From assembly GCA_041481485.1 (NCBI GenBank), contig JBGPBY010000352.1, forward strand, positions 1 through 7,842: a stretch of DNA of 7,842 bases, read 5' to 3'. Position numbers and translations under genes: made by a program. The notes under the pieces are model-generated. The model searched no databases, had not been told where the DNA came from, and saw nothing but the letters and a program-made list of their open reading frames with translations. Positions within the stretch are counted from its first letter, which is position 1. Each line of letters starts with the position of its first letter. Origin of the DNA: JBGPBY01 sp041481485 (GTDB taxonomy: Bacteria; Acidobacteriota; Terriglobia; 20CM-2-55-15). Shown one piece after another: positions 1 to 5,291 of the stretch.

Positions 1-113
1 ACGATATCCTCTGGTTTCAACGTATTCGCCAGCGGATGGGTTTTGCGGAGCGCAGGGCTGGAGGGATCTGGGCACGGCGGTTCGGACGCCAGAGCATCCA
101 ACGCGCCGGGTGC
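1..113 (-). other. Open frame downstream of the NTF2-like gene, identity unknown
   Basis: On the minus strand, the frame directly after the TAA stop of the NTF2-like gene stays open to the window edge. From a possible TTG it reads LDALASEPPCPDPSSPALRK and then a stretch ending in THPLANTLKPEDI. No Shine-Dalgarno sequence precedes the TTG and no ATG is available, so it could be the first residues of a downstream gene or simply chance open sequence. I recognise no family. Only about 35 codons are visible and no motif can be tested. Confidence 0.15.
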
Positions 114-716
114 TTATTCCTTCCAGCCTTCCGGCGGGTTGCTGCCGCTCGCGATCTGGCGGGTCTTGTAGAGCCACTGGCCATTCACCTTGACCCACGT
201 GGCATACTCTTTTCCCTGAGTCGTAAACTTCATCGGATCGCCCAACTTCTCCTGCCGGTACTCGGTGTAAATGACCTGCGAGGTGGCCGTGTCGCCGTGC
301 ACGATGATCAGCGGATTCTCGATCGCCACGTTGAAAGCGGTCCTCTCGCGCGGGGGCGCTGCGGCGACGGCAGGCGCCGGTCCAGCCGGGGCCGCGCCAG
401 CTGGTACCGCGCCAGCTGGAGGCGTCGCGGGGGTACGGTTGTATGCCTGCTTGATGCCTTCCTTGCCCTTGTAGTGCCTCGTGCCGAGAATCAACTCGCC
501 GTCCTCGGCATAAAAGCTCTCTTCGCTCTGCCGTTCCACTTTGCCGAAGTTGTAGTAGTAGCGCGTGATCTGATCCAGGATCAGCTGGCGGTCGATCAAC
601 GACTGCGCCGTCATCTTGTCTTCTGCATGCACAGCCGGCGCGCTTGCCAGTGCGACACAGCACAGCCCCAACGCGGCCGACCAGACGCTCGCCTGACGAA
701 TGGAATTCAGTTTCAT
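114..716 (-). CDS. Exported NTF2/SnoaL-like domain protein with Pro/Ala-rich insert
   Basis: A 200-residue secreted protein of the NTF2/SnoaL-like fold. Residues 1-31 form a Sec signal peptide (basic start, hydrophobic core, AVHA before ED); no lipobox cysteine sits at the cleavage site. The mature part opens with the usual helix (SLIDRQLILDQITRYYYNFG, residues 39-58), then FYAEDGEL and the YKGKEGIKQAY segment. The beta-sheet half (NVAIENPLIIVHGDTATSQVIYTEYR, then WVKVNGQWLYKTRQI) completes the fold. Residues about 95-122 are a low-complexity Pro/Ala/Gly insert between the two halves. The ATG is supported by AAGGGG at 723-728 with a 6-base spacer. Family members range from enzymes (isomerases, dehydratases) to binding proteins; no catalytic residue can be assigned, so the substrate is unknown. 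It appears to stand alone, with no obvious partner gene. Confidence 0.85.
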   Translation of the reverse strand: MKLNSIRQASVWSAALGLCCVALASAPAVHAEDKMTAQSLIDRQLILDQITRYYYNFGKVERQSEESFYAEDGELILGTRHYKGKEGIKQAYNRTPATPPAGAVPAGAAPAGPAPAVAAAPPRERTAFNVAIENPLIIVHGDTATSQVIYTEYRQEKLGDPMKFTTQGKEYATWVKVNGQWLYKTRQIASGSNPPEGWKE

Positions 717-1162
717 GACTATCCCCTTGTTAAGCTGATTGTGTTCTATTAATCGGAAACAGGCCTCAGCGTCCCGCCGATTCGTACTTATAGACCGTAG
801 TGCGCACTATGCCCGCCTGCGCGCCTTCGTCATCCTCGTTGTCCATCTCTTCGTGACGCTCGCACGCCTCGCCAGGCCAAGCGGCGTCCGGTCCGTGGTT
901 GCCGAGCCGATTATACTCAAGCACCAGTTCGCCGCGTGATTAAGAATTCGCCATGGACAGGCCGTGCGCTTCGTCAGTCAAAAACCTGGATCCAGCGTGG
1001 TCTGTTCATAATCAGAATCGCCAGTACTCCATGTTGCGATTTCATCGCGGCCTCTATAAGCGGCAGGATCATGACGCCTTTAGCCACTCCAATTTCCGAA
1101 ACACGATTCGCACCGGACCGACGCCGACACTTAATGGACCTCAGACTTGATGTCTGACTGAA
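717..1162. other. Stretch without a supportable gene
   Basis: This stretch holds the upstream region of the NTF2-like gene and the 3' side of the SDR remnant. The short open frames here on both strands show no recognisable domain, no good ribosome binding site and no conserved motif. The minus-strand frame that continues out of the SDR remnant runs on for about 60 codons to a stop near 974, ending AILIMNRPRWIQVFD; I do not recognise it. No convincing terminator hairpin or tRNA is visible. Confidence 0.5.
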
Positions 1163-1513
1163 TTGTGCCGCCTCGGGCCGCGTGTAGACAGGGCCGGCCG
1201 CAACGGTGTTGACCCTGACGCCGCGCGGGCTGTACTCGGCAGCCCACGCCTGCGTCAATGAAGCTACGGCGGCCTTGGTGGCCCCGTACGCCGCACCGCC
1301 GGCTAGACCGAGGCGGCCGGCCATGCTACCGATATTGATGATGCTCCCGCTCCCGCGTGCCACCATGCCCGGCGCGAATTTTGCGACGAGGAGGAATGGC
1401 GCACGAACGTTGGCGGCGAACATCGCGTCGAAGGACTCGATCTCGAAGGTTTCGGTGGGCCCCCATACGGAGAACCCGGCATTGTTGACCAGAATGTTGT
1501 AGACATCTATTTT
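1163..1513 (-). pseudogene. Short-chain dehydrogenase/reductase remnant, both ends lost
   Basis: About 117 codons match the middle of a classical SDR oxidoreductase: ILVNNAG (the NNAG motif), NVRAPFLLVAKFAPGM, SIINIGSMAG with the catalytic Ser, AAYGATKAA with the Tyr-x3-Lys pair, and SPRGVRVNTVAAGPVYTRPEA. The N-terminal Rossmann segment with TGxxxGxG is missing. Upstream the frame runs into the end of the peroxiredoxin-like gene with no start codon of its own. Downstream, after YTRPEAAQF, the sequence stops resembling an SDR and lacks the C-terminal region with its usual DGG. Without the cofactor-binding half it cannot be a working dehydrogenase, so I call it a gene fragment left by deletion or recombination. 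The protein-level motifs are well kept, which suggests the loss is recent. Confidence 0.8.
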
Positions 1514-1556
1514 CCCTCCGCCTTCGATGCTTTCGTTCGACGGTTCCGGTCGCCGA

Positions 1557-2153
1557 TTACTCTTGCTCCTGGAATACCTTCCCATAGGTCTTGCCGTACG
1601 GATAAAAGCGATCGCGTTCGCCCCGTTCCCACTCGGCTTTCAGCTCGGACCTGGCGATATCCCAGTCCGGACGGCATTTCTTCAGTACAACACGCAAGTC
1701 TTGCCGAAGCTCTTCGGTAGTCGGCCGGCCAAAAAACCAGTAGCCATTGTAGATTTTGAACACAACGAGACCTGGTTCGAGGACGATGACATGTGGAATC
1801 ATTGGATTGTGCTCGGGGTCCGTGTACTCGGCGATGTCGAGATCCTTCTGAACCTTGCGTCCAGGATCGGATAAGAAGGTCCAATGAGCGCCGACGCCGG
1901 TGCGGTTTTCATTGGTCGTAAGCATATTGTCGGTGCTGATTGTGACCAGGCGGGAGTAGCCGACTTCCATCTCGCGGTGAAGTTGAACCAGCCCCTCGGC
2001 CTGGCGCCGGTCCTTCGGGCAGTATCCTCCCCGGCTCAGCACCAGGATCATGGGATCTGGCCCTTGTAAATCCGAAAGCTTGCGACGTTTGCCTGTGTGA
2101 TCGGTCAGCTCATAATCGGGAAATACTGCGCCAGCGACAATGTCTGCTCTCAT
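1557..2153 (-). CDS. Peroxiredoxin-like (AhpC/TSA superfamily) redoxin protein, single active-site cysteine
   Basis: A 198-residue cytoplasmic protein of the thioredoxin/peroxiredoxin superfamily; no signal peptide is present. It begins with the typical GAVFPDYELTDHTGKRRKLSDL, followed by MILVLSRGGYCPKDRRQAEG. Cys45 there takes the place of the peroxidatic cysteine, and the CPKD sequence has no second cysteine, so it is not a CxxC thioredoxin. The only other cysteine is Cys160, a possible resolving residue. Pro120 in NPMIPHVIVLEPG fits the cis-proline region. The start chosen is the ATG at 2153: AGGAGG lies 9 bases upstream. A TTG nine bases earlier is in frame but would abut the Shine-Dalgarno directly. 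The likely job is peroxide or hydroperoxide reduction, but the substrate is not shown. It is transcribed alone from the promoter at 2193-2220. Confidence 0.82.
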   Translation of the reverse strand: MRADIVAGAVFPDYELTDHTGKRRKLSDLQGPDPMILVLSRGGYCPKDRRQAEGLVQLHREMEVGYSRLVTISTDNMLTTNENRTGVGAHWTFLSDPGRKVQKDLDIAEYTDPEHNPMIPHVIVLEPGLVVFKIYNGYWFFGRPTTEELRQDLRVVLKKCRPDWDIARSELKAEWERGERDRFYPYGKTYGKVFQEQE

Positions 2154-2192
2154 GACGTTCAACCTCCTCTAAGACAATGAAACGCACTTTTA

Positions 2193-2220
2193 TTTATAGG
2201 CTACATGTTTACGACCACAA
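2193..2220 (-). promoter_or_regulatory. Sigma-70-type promoter of the peroxiredoxin-like gene
   Basis: Read on the minus strand, TTGTGG (2215-2220) is followed after 16 bases by TATAAA (2193-2198), within a short AT-rich patch. A start site would lie near 2186, about 30 bases before the ATG and just upstream of the AGAGGAGG ribosome binding site at 2163-2170. The -10 match is good and the -35 match is partial. It is inferred from sequence only. Confidence 0.5.
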
Positions 2221-2230
2221 CATTGGTCGT
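2211..2230. promoter_or_regulatory. Inverted repeat overlapping the -35 box: candidate operator
   Basis: ACGACCA (2211-2217) and TGGTCGT (2224-2230) are perfect 7-base inverted arms around a 6-base centre. The repeat covers the proposed -35 hexamer of the peroxiredoxin-like gene, a typical place for a dimeric repressor to bind. No regulator gene of a recognisable family adjoins it, so the binding protein is unknown. Confidence 0.45.
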
Positions 2231-2378
2231 GACCGTAGCAAACCTGGCGCTTTCATTCAGATTTGAGATTTCGTGGGTGTTTGGGAAAGACTGTTGGGGC
2301 TTAAGTCCCTGCAGAACTTGCGTGTCAGCCTTGCGCAGCGTGAGCCTCGTGAAGGGGCGATGTCATCGACGCATACAT

Positions 2379-2480
2379 TCAAGCCTCAAATAGTCGAGAC
2401 ACAGATCGGTTTGAGAGCCTGTTCACAGTGGTGCCATCGTTCATGACGAGGGACGGGAACACAGAGGCGTTGCCGCAATC
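2379..2480 (-). pseudogene. Possible decayed glutathione S-transferase-like fragment
   Basis: The stretch 2231-2582 has no intact gene. One minus-strand frame reads CGNASVFPSLVMNDGTTVNR and then LSNRSVSRLFEA before a stop. It resembles the GST N-terminal segment that usually runs VPxLV-DDGT-ESxxIxxYLEE. After the stop the same frame continues ASMTSPLHEAHAA, again loosely like the next GST segment. There is no start codon, and the thioredoxin-fold opening is absent. The similarity is short and judged by eye, so this may be coincidence. Confidence 0.22.
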
Positions 2481-2582
2481 AGGAAATGGCTTGCATCTAC
2501 CGTCAAAAAATATGCTCACGAATAAGAGTCTGCGTAGCGCATGACCTTCGTCCAGAACCGGAAGCTTGAATCTTGACGGCCG

Positions 2583-3332
2583 CTACTGTTTCAGAAGACG
2601 CGCACATTCGCTCAACTCTGGCACGTTCAATTCCGATACCAGCCAATAGGTCATGCCGGACTGGTTCCAGTGGATGATGTTGTACCCCTGTCGTGACAGC
2701 TGGCCTTCCTGGCTGATCGCGTTATCTTTCATCGGCCAGACAAACAGATTAATGAAGTGTTGGCTGCGCTGATACACCAGTGCCGAGACTGGCCGATTGT
2801 CGATGTAATCCAGGCGCCCGCCTATCAATCGAAATCCCTGTTCGGTGAGATCTCTTGCCGGCGGCGAGTAATCCAGGCGTCCAGCGAACCACGGTTTCAC
2901 CGTATGACTGTCGGAAGAGGAAACATCGGTAATGTGATTCGCCATCATCGAGCGGACGTGACTGGACAGGACGTCGCTGACCAGCTGCGCTTCTTCTGAA
3001 GACCTGATCCTCTGCGAGGTGACGGCCCAGGTGAGAGCAACAATGAAAACCATCGATGCCAGCGCGCCCGCCCAGCGCCAGCCGAAAAACGGGCGTCGCG
3101 CGCCAGGATTTGCGGCACGAATCGCGGCCTGCACATTCCTTTTCAGATGTGGAGGGGCCTTGAATCGCAGAGCACCCCTTTCAATAGCGGATGCCAGGGT
3201 CCGAAGCTTTTCGACCTCCGACAAACACAATTCACACTGTTCCACATGGCCCTCAAGCGAGAGGCTTCCGGCCGAATCCAGTTCACCGTCGACATAGGCA
3301 TTCAACAAATTTCTGGCGTCTTTGCAGGTCAT
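2583..3332 (-). CDS. Membrane-anchored zinc-finger anti-sigma factor
   Basis: A 249-residue single-pass membrane protein that should hold the neighbouring ECF sigma factor inactive at the cytoplasmic face. Residues 1-45 form a zf-HC2/ZAS anti-sigma domain: Cys3 plus the H29-x3-C33-x2-C36 motif (HVEQCELC), with the usual AYVDGELD segment. One hydrophobic helix (about residues 84-105) separates it from a periplasmic sensor part. That part carries paired GRLDY segments (AGRLDYSPPARDL and GGRLDYIDNRPVSALVY) and FINLFVWP, a layout I recall from other ECF-linked anti-sigma proteins. Its ATG overlaps the sigma TGA stop by four bases (ATGA, 3329-3332), which points to translational coupling and fixed stoichiometry. 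The signal sensed is unknown. HxxxCxxC fingers can be redox-sensitive, and the operon across the spacer is redox-related, so an oxidative or metal cue is a reasonable inference. Confidence 0.93.
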   Translation of the reverse strand: MTCKDARNLLNAYVDGELDSAGSLSLEGHVEQCELCLSEVEKLRTLASAIERGALRFKAPPHLKRNVQAAIRAANPGARRPFFGWRWAGALASMVFIVALTWAVTSQRIRSSEEAQLVSDVLSSHVRSMMANHITDVSSSDSHTVKPWFAGRLDYSPPARDLTEQGFRLIGGRLDYIDNRPVSALVYQRSQHFINLFVWPMKDNAISQEGQLSRQGYNIIHWNQSGMTYWLVSELNVPELSECARLLKQ

Positions 3333-3856
3333 AGAGATTTCCGTGCGGAAGCGTCCGTCAGATGAATCTGAAGCTGTTTGCGCGCTCGAGCCAGACGAGA
3401 CATGACGGTTCCAATGGGAACACCGGAGATATCGGCGATCTCCTTGTAAGAAAGGCCTTCCATCTCTCGAAGAACAATCGCTTCACGAAATTCCACACGC
3501 AAATCCTCAAGGGCTGACTTCAACATTTCCCGATCCAGATTTTGAAGCAATACCGTCTCCGGGTTCGGAAGGCCGTCATCGACGTTATCGATCGCTCCAT
3601 CCTCCGTCAATTCCGGCTGGATGGACTGTTTCCGGAGCCACGAATAATAACTGTTTCGGACAATGGCAAGCAGCCATGACCGGCAATCGCGTCCCGAGAA
3701 TCCTTTCCAATATTTGAATGCCCGAAGCGAGGCGTCCTGGACGACATCTTCGGCGTCCTGATCGTTACGGGTGAGCCATCGCGCCAGGTTGTAGGCCGTG
3801 TCAAGATGTGGCAGAACGGCCTCATTGAAATCAGTCAAATCGTTTTGGTCGAGCAA
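3329..3856 (-). CDS. ECF-type (RpoE-like) RNA polymerase sigma factor
   Basis: A 175-residue sigma-70-family group 4 factor. Region 2 spans about residues 14-80, with the core-binding and -10 recognition segment DAEDVVQDASLRAFKYWKGF and CRSWLLAIVRNSYYSWLRK. Region 4 spans about residues 108-162, with the helix-turn-helix LSYKEIADISGVPIGTVMSR. Region 3 is absent, as expected. The start is a TTG at 3856: an in-frame TGA lies 15 bases upstream, no ATG or GTG is available, and a GAGAGAGA purine run precedes it. It is coupled to its anti-sigma by an ATGA overlap. A candidate ECF promoter (3891-3920) about 30 bases upstream of the TTG suggests autoregulation. The divergent operon and the promoter before the phosphoesterase gene carry similar -35/-10 elements, so these are its probable targets. 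Confidence 0.95.
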   Translation of the reverse strand: MLDQNDLTDFNEAVLPHLDTAYNLARWLTRNDQDAEDVVQDASLRAFKYWKGFSGRDCRSWLLAIVRNSYYSWLRKQSIQPELTEDGAIDNVDDGLPNPETVLLQNLDREMLKSALEDLRVEFREAIVLREMEGLSYKEIADISGVPIGTVMSRLARARKQLQIHLTDASARKSL

Positions 3857-3890
3857 TCGTTCTCTCTCTCATACTCCACGCCGACACTCT

Positions 3891-3920
3891 CATAGATCGC
3901 GAATGGGGCGACTTTATTCC
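3891..3920 (-). promoter_or_regulatory. Candidate ECF promoter driving sigma/anti-sigma genes
   Basis: On the minus strand, GGAATAA (3914-3920) is followed after 16 bases by ATCTATG (3891-3897). This resembles the RpoE-type pattern GGAACTT-N16-TCTAA, and its -35 and spacing match the promoters at 3925 and 4313. The start site would fall near 3885, about 30 bases before the TTG of the sigma gene. That fits the common autoregulation of ECF factors. It is an inference from motif and position. Confidence 0.5.
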
Positions 3921-3931
3921 CAGAGGAATTT
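3913..3931. repeat. 19-bp inverted-repeat element, copy A
   Basis: TTTATTCCCAGAGGAATTT sits between the divergent sigma operon and redox operon. ATTCC and GGAAT are perfect inverted arms around four bases. The left arm is the -35 of the minus-strand promoter and the right arm the -35 of the plus-strand promoter. Copy B at 4301-4319 matches at 17 of 19 positions. Confidence 0.75.
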
Positions 3932-3953
3932 AGTTGCAGCCCGGCTGGTCTTA
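3925..3953 (+). promoter_or_regulatory. Candidate ECF promoter of the zinc-ribbon/phosphoesterase/cupredoxin/cytochrome operon
   Basis: GGAATTT (3925-3931) is followed after exactly 16 bases by GTCTTA (3948-3953), close to the RpoE-type consensus. It faces away from the sigma promoter, and their -35 arms are four bases apart. Transcription would begin near 3960, giving a leader of about 140 bases before the zinc-ribbon ATG. No riboswitch or terminator fold was recognised in that leader. Confidence 0.55.
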
Positions 3954-4097
3954 TCAGCGAGGCCGCCGATATGGATGGCGAAAAGCCTAATCGAGGTGCT
4001 TTTTGCAGCCATTACGGGCCTCCTGACGTTGACGTGAGCTGGTGTAGTTCCGACCCAGAAACATTACCAATCTTTCAATGGTCCAACGGAGAAAAAG

Positions 4098-4361
4098 ATG
4101 AAAACCGGACGGGATGCGGATCGTTCAAGCCTGTACATATCCGACTGCTGTCTTCGGGAAATTACTGTCGTGAAGGGCGAGATGCTTCCACGTTGCCCTC
4201 GCTGTTATGGGCTGACGTTGTGGGAACTGGTCAAGCAGGAGCAAAGGGCGCGAGCGCTCATTCGAAAAGGAATTTCCTCCTGGATCGCCAAATCGACCAA
4301 TTTATTCCCGAAGGAATTTCAAGGATTCCCGAGGGGTCTAGCTAGTGAAATCACGAAATAG
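4098..4361 (+). CDS. Small zinc-ribbon-like protein
   Basis: An 87-residue protein whose N-terminal half looks like a short zinc ribbon: YISDCCLREITVVKGEMLPR followed by CPRCYGLTLWELV. Cys17, Cys18, Cys33 and Cys36 are the candidate metal ligands. The pattern is CC-x14-CxxC rather than the textbook paired CxxC. The tail (residues 46-87) is basic and has no recognised motif; its last part is encoded by the repeat element at 4301-4319 and the promoter that follows. The ATG has GGAGA at 4088-4092 with a 5-base spacer. It is the first gene of the plus-strand operon and ends 28 bases before the phosphoesterase ATG. It has no signal peptide, so it should be cytoplasmic, unlike its three exported neighbours. 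The function is unknown; a metal-binding or regulatory accessory role is inferred. Confidence 0.72.
   Translation: MKTGRDADRSSLYISDCCLREITVVKGEMLPRCPRCYGLTLWELVKQEQRARALIRKGISSWIAKSTNLFPKEFQGFPRGLASEITK
4301..4319. repeat. 19-bp inverted-repeat element, copy B
   Basis: TTTATTCCCGAAGGAATTT differs from copy A (3913-3931) only in two central bases. It lies inside the 3' end of the zinc-ribbon reading frame, where it encodes part of LFPKEF. Its right arm is the -35 element of the internal promoter candidate at 4313. The left arm, read on the minus strand, has only a weak -10 partner (ATCCAG) at the same distance, so this copy appears to work in one direction. Confidence 0.7.
4313..4341 (+). promoter_or_regulatory. 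Candidate internal ECF promoter upstream of the phosphoesterase gene
   Basis: GGAATTT (4313-4319), then 16 bases, then GTCTAG (4336-4341). The -35 sequence, the spacer length and the GTCT core are the same as in the promoter at 3925. The predicted start near 4348 leaves a leader of about 40 bases containing the AAGGAG ribosome binding site of the phosphoesterase gene. It would let the exported genes be made without the zinc-ribbon protein. Confidence 0.55.
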
Positions 4362-4389
4362 GATTTCAAAAACCATTAAGGAGCAACAT

Positions 4390-5289
4390 ATGACCGACCT
4401 GATAAATCGACGCGACATTTTGAAACTCGCAGGAATGGGCGGCGCAGTATTCGTGACGGGTACGACGGTCCGTGCGGGATGGATCTCACAGAAGAGCAAT
4501 GATTCATTCTATTTCGTCCAGCTCTCCGACACGCATTGGGGCTTTAGCGGGACAAACATCAATCCAGATTCTCAGGGGACATTGAAGAAGGCCGTGGCTG
4601 CCGTCAATGGTCTGGATGAGCAGCCAGATTTCGTTGTCTTCACCGGTGATCTTACTCAAACCACCGATGATCGGAAAGTTCGGCGGGACCGCATGGCCGA
4701 ATTTCGAGACATCGTCAGCCAGCTGAAAGTGAAAACCGTACGCTTCATGCCGGGTGAACATGACGCTTCGCTGGATCGTGGGGAAGCCTATCAGGAATTC
4801 TTTGGTGACCTTCATTACACATTCGATCACAAGGGAATTCATTTCATCGCGCTCGACAACGTATCGGACCCTACGGCTGCTGTCGGAGAAAAACAATTGC
4901 AATGGTTGCAGGCCGACCTGAAGCAAATCAGGAACGATGCCCGAGTTGTTCTACTGACGCACCGGCCGCTGTTTGATCTCGCTCCGGAATGGGATTGGGC
5001 AACGCGTGACGGCGCCGCGGTTATCGACACGCTGCTGCAGCATGCCAATATGACCGTCCTCTATGGACACATTCACCAGGAGCATCACCACATGACGGGT
5101 CACATCGCGCATCATGCCGCGAAGTCTCTGATGTGGGCGCTTCCAGAGCCAGGATCCGTTCCCAAAAAGGCTCAGATCCCGTGGAATCCTTCGGAACCCT
5201 ACAAGGGTCTTGGGTTTCGAAACATCGAAGAGCAGGTCGTTACGGGACGCTACAAGATCGAGGAATTTCCAGTTCAGGGAGGTAAATGA
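4390..5289 (+). CDS. Tat-exported calcineurin-like metallophosphoesterase
   Basis: A 299-residue protein with a Tat signal (INRRDILKLAG, then a short hydrophobic run to about residue 29), so it should fold in the cytoplasm and be exported with metals bound. The metallophosphoesterase motifs appear in order: D47-x-H49 (LSDTHWG), GD at 86-87 (FTGDLTQ), G122-E-H-D125 (MPGEHD) in place of the usual GNH(D/E), H191 (LTHRPLF) and G226-H-x-H229 (YGHIHQ). The C-terminal part is rich in histidine (HQEHHHMTGHIAHH, residues 229-242). The ATG at 4390 follows AAGGAG (4378-4383) by 6 bases; an upstream GTG in the same frame would put 15 polar residues before the Tat motif. Its stop is immediately followed by the cupredoxin gene. 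The substrate is unknown: a phosphomonoester or phosphodiester in the periplasm is the family expectation. Confidence 0.92.
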   Translation: MTDLINRRDILKLAGMGGAVFVTGTTVRAGWISQKSNDSFYFVQLSDTHWGFSGTNINPDSQGTLKKAVAAVNGLDEQPDFVVFTGDLTQTTDDRKVRRDRMAEFRDIVSQLKVKTVRFMPGEHDASLDRGEAYQEFFGDLHYTFDHKGIHFIALDNVSDPTAAVGEKQLQWLQADLKQIRNDARVVLLTHRPLFDLAPEWDWATRDGAAVIDTLLQHANMTVLYGHIHQEHHHMTGHIAHHAAKSLMWALPEPGSVPKKAQIPWNPSEPYKGLGFRNIEEQVVTGRYKIEEFPVQGGK

Positions 5290-5291
5290 GA

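Noticed and set aside
36..752. 238-codon plus-strand open frame over the NTF2-like gene
   Set aside because: It is antisense to a gene with a clear signal peptide and fold. Its translation is Arg-rich without motifs, as expected from the opposite strand of GC-rich coding DNA.
2500..2579. CCGTCAA (2500-2506) and TTGACGG (2573-2579) as a terminator stem for the anti-sigma gene
   Set aside because: The arms are short and more than 60 bases apart, and the T-run precedes rather than follows the second arm on the minus strand.
4025..4051. GGAAC-N18-CGTC on the minus strand as sigma promoter
   Set aside because: The spacer is longer than in the other candidates and the leader would be about 160 bases. 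The promoter at 3891-3920 fits better.
4269..4298. A third GGAATTT in the zinc-ribbon gene as another ECF promoter
   Set aside because: No GTCT lies 16 bases downstream and the inverted-repeat element is absent.
3971..4345. 124-codon plus-strand frame overlapping the zinc-ribbon gene
   Set aside because: The zinc-ribbon frame has a Cys motif and a ribosome binding site. This frame has neither and includes the promoter leader.
4345..4389. GTG at 4345 as start of the phosphoesterase
   Set aside because: It would add 15 polar residues before the Tat motif, overlap the zinc-ribbon gene and lie at the predicted transcription start. The ATG at 4390 has AAGGAG at good spacing.
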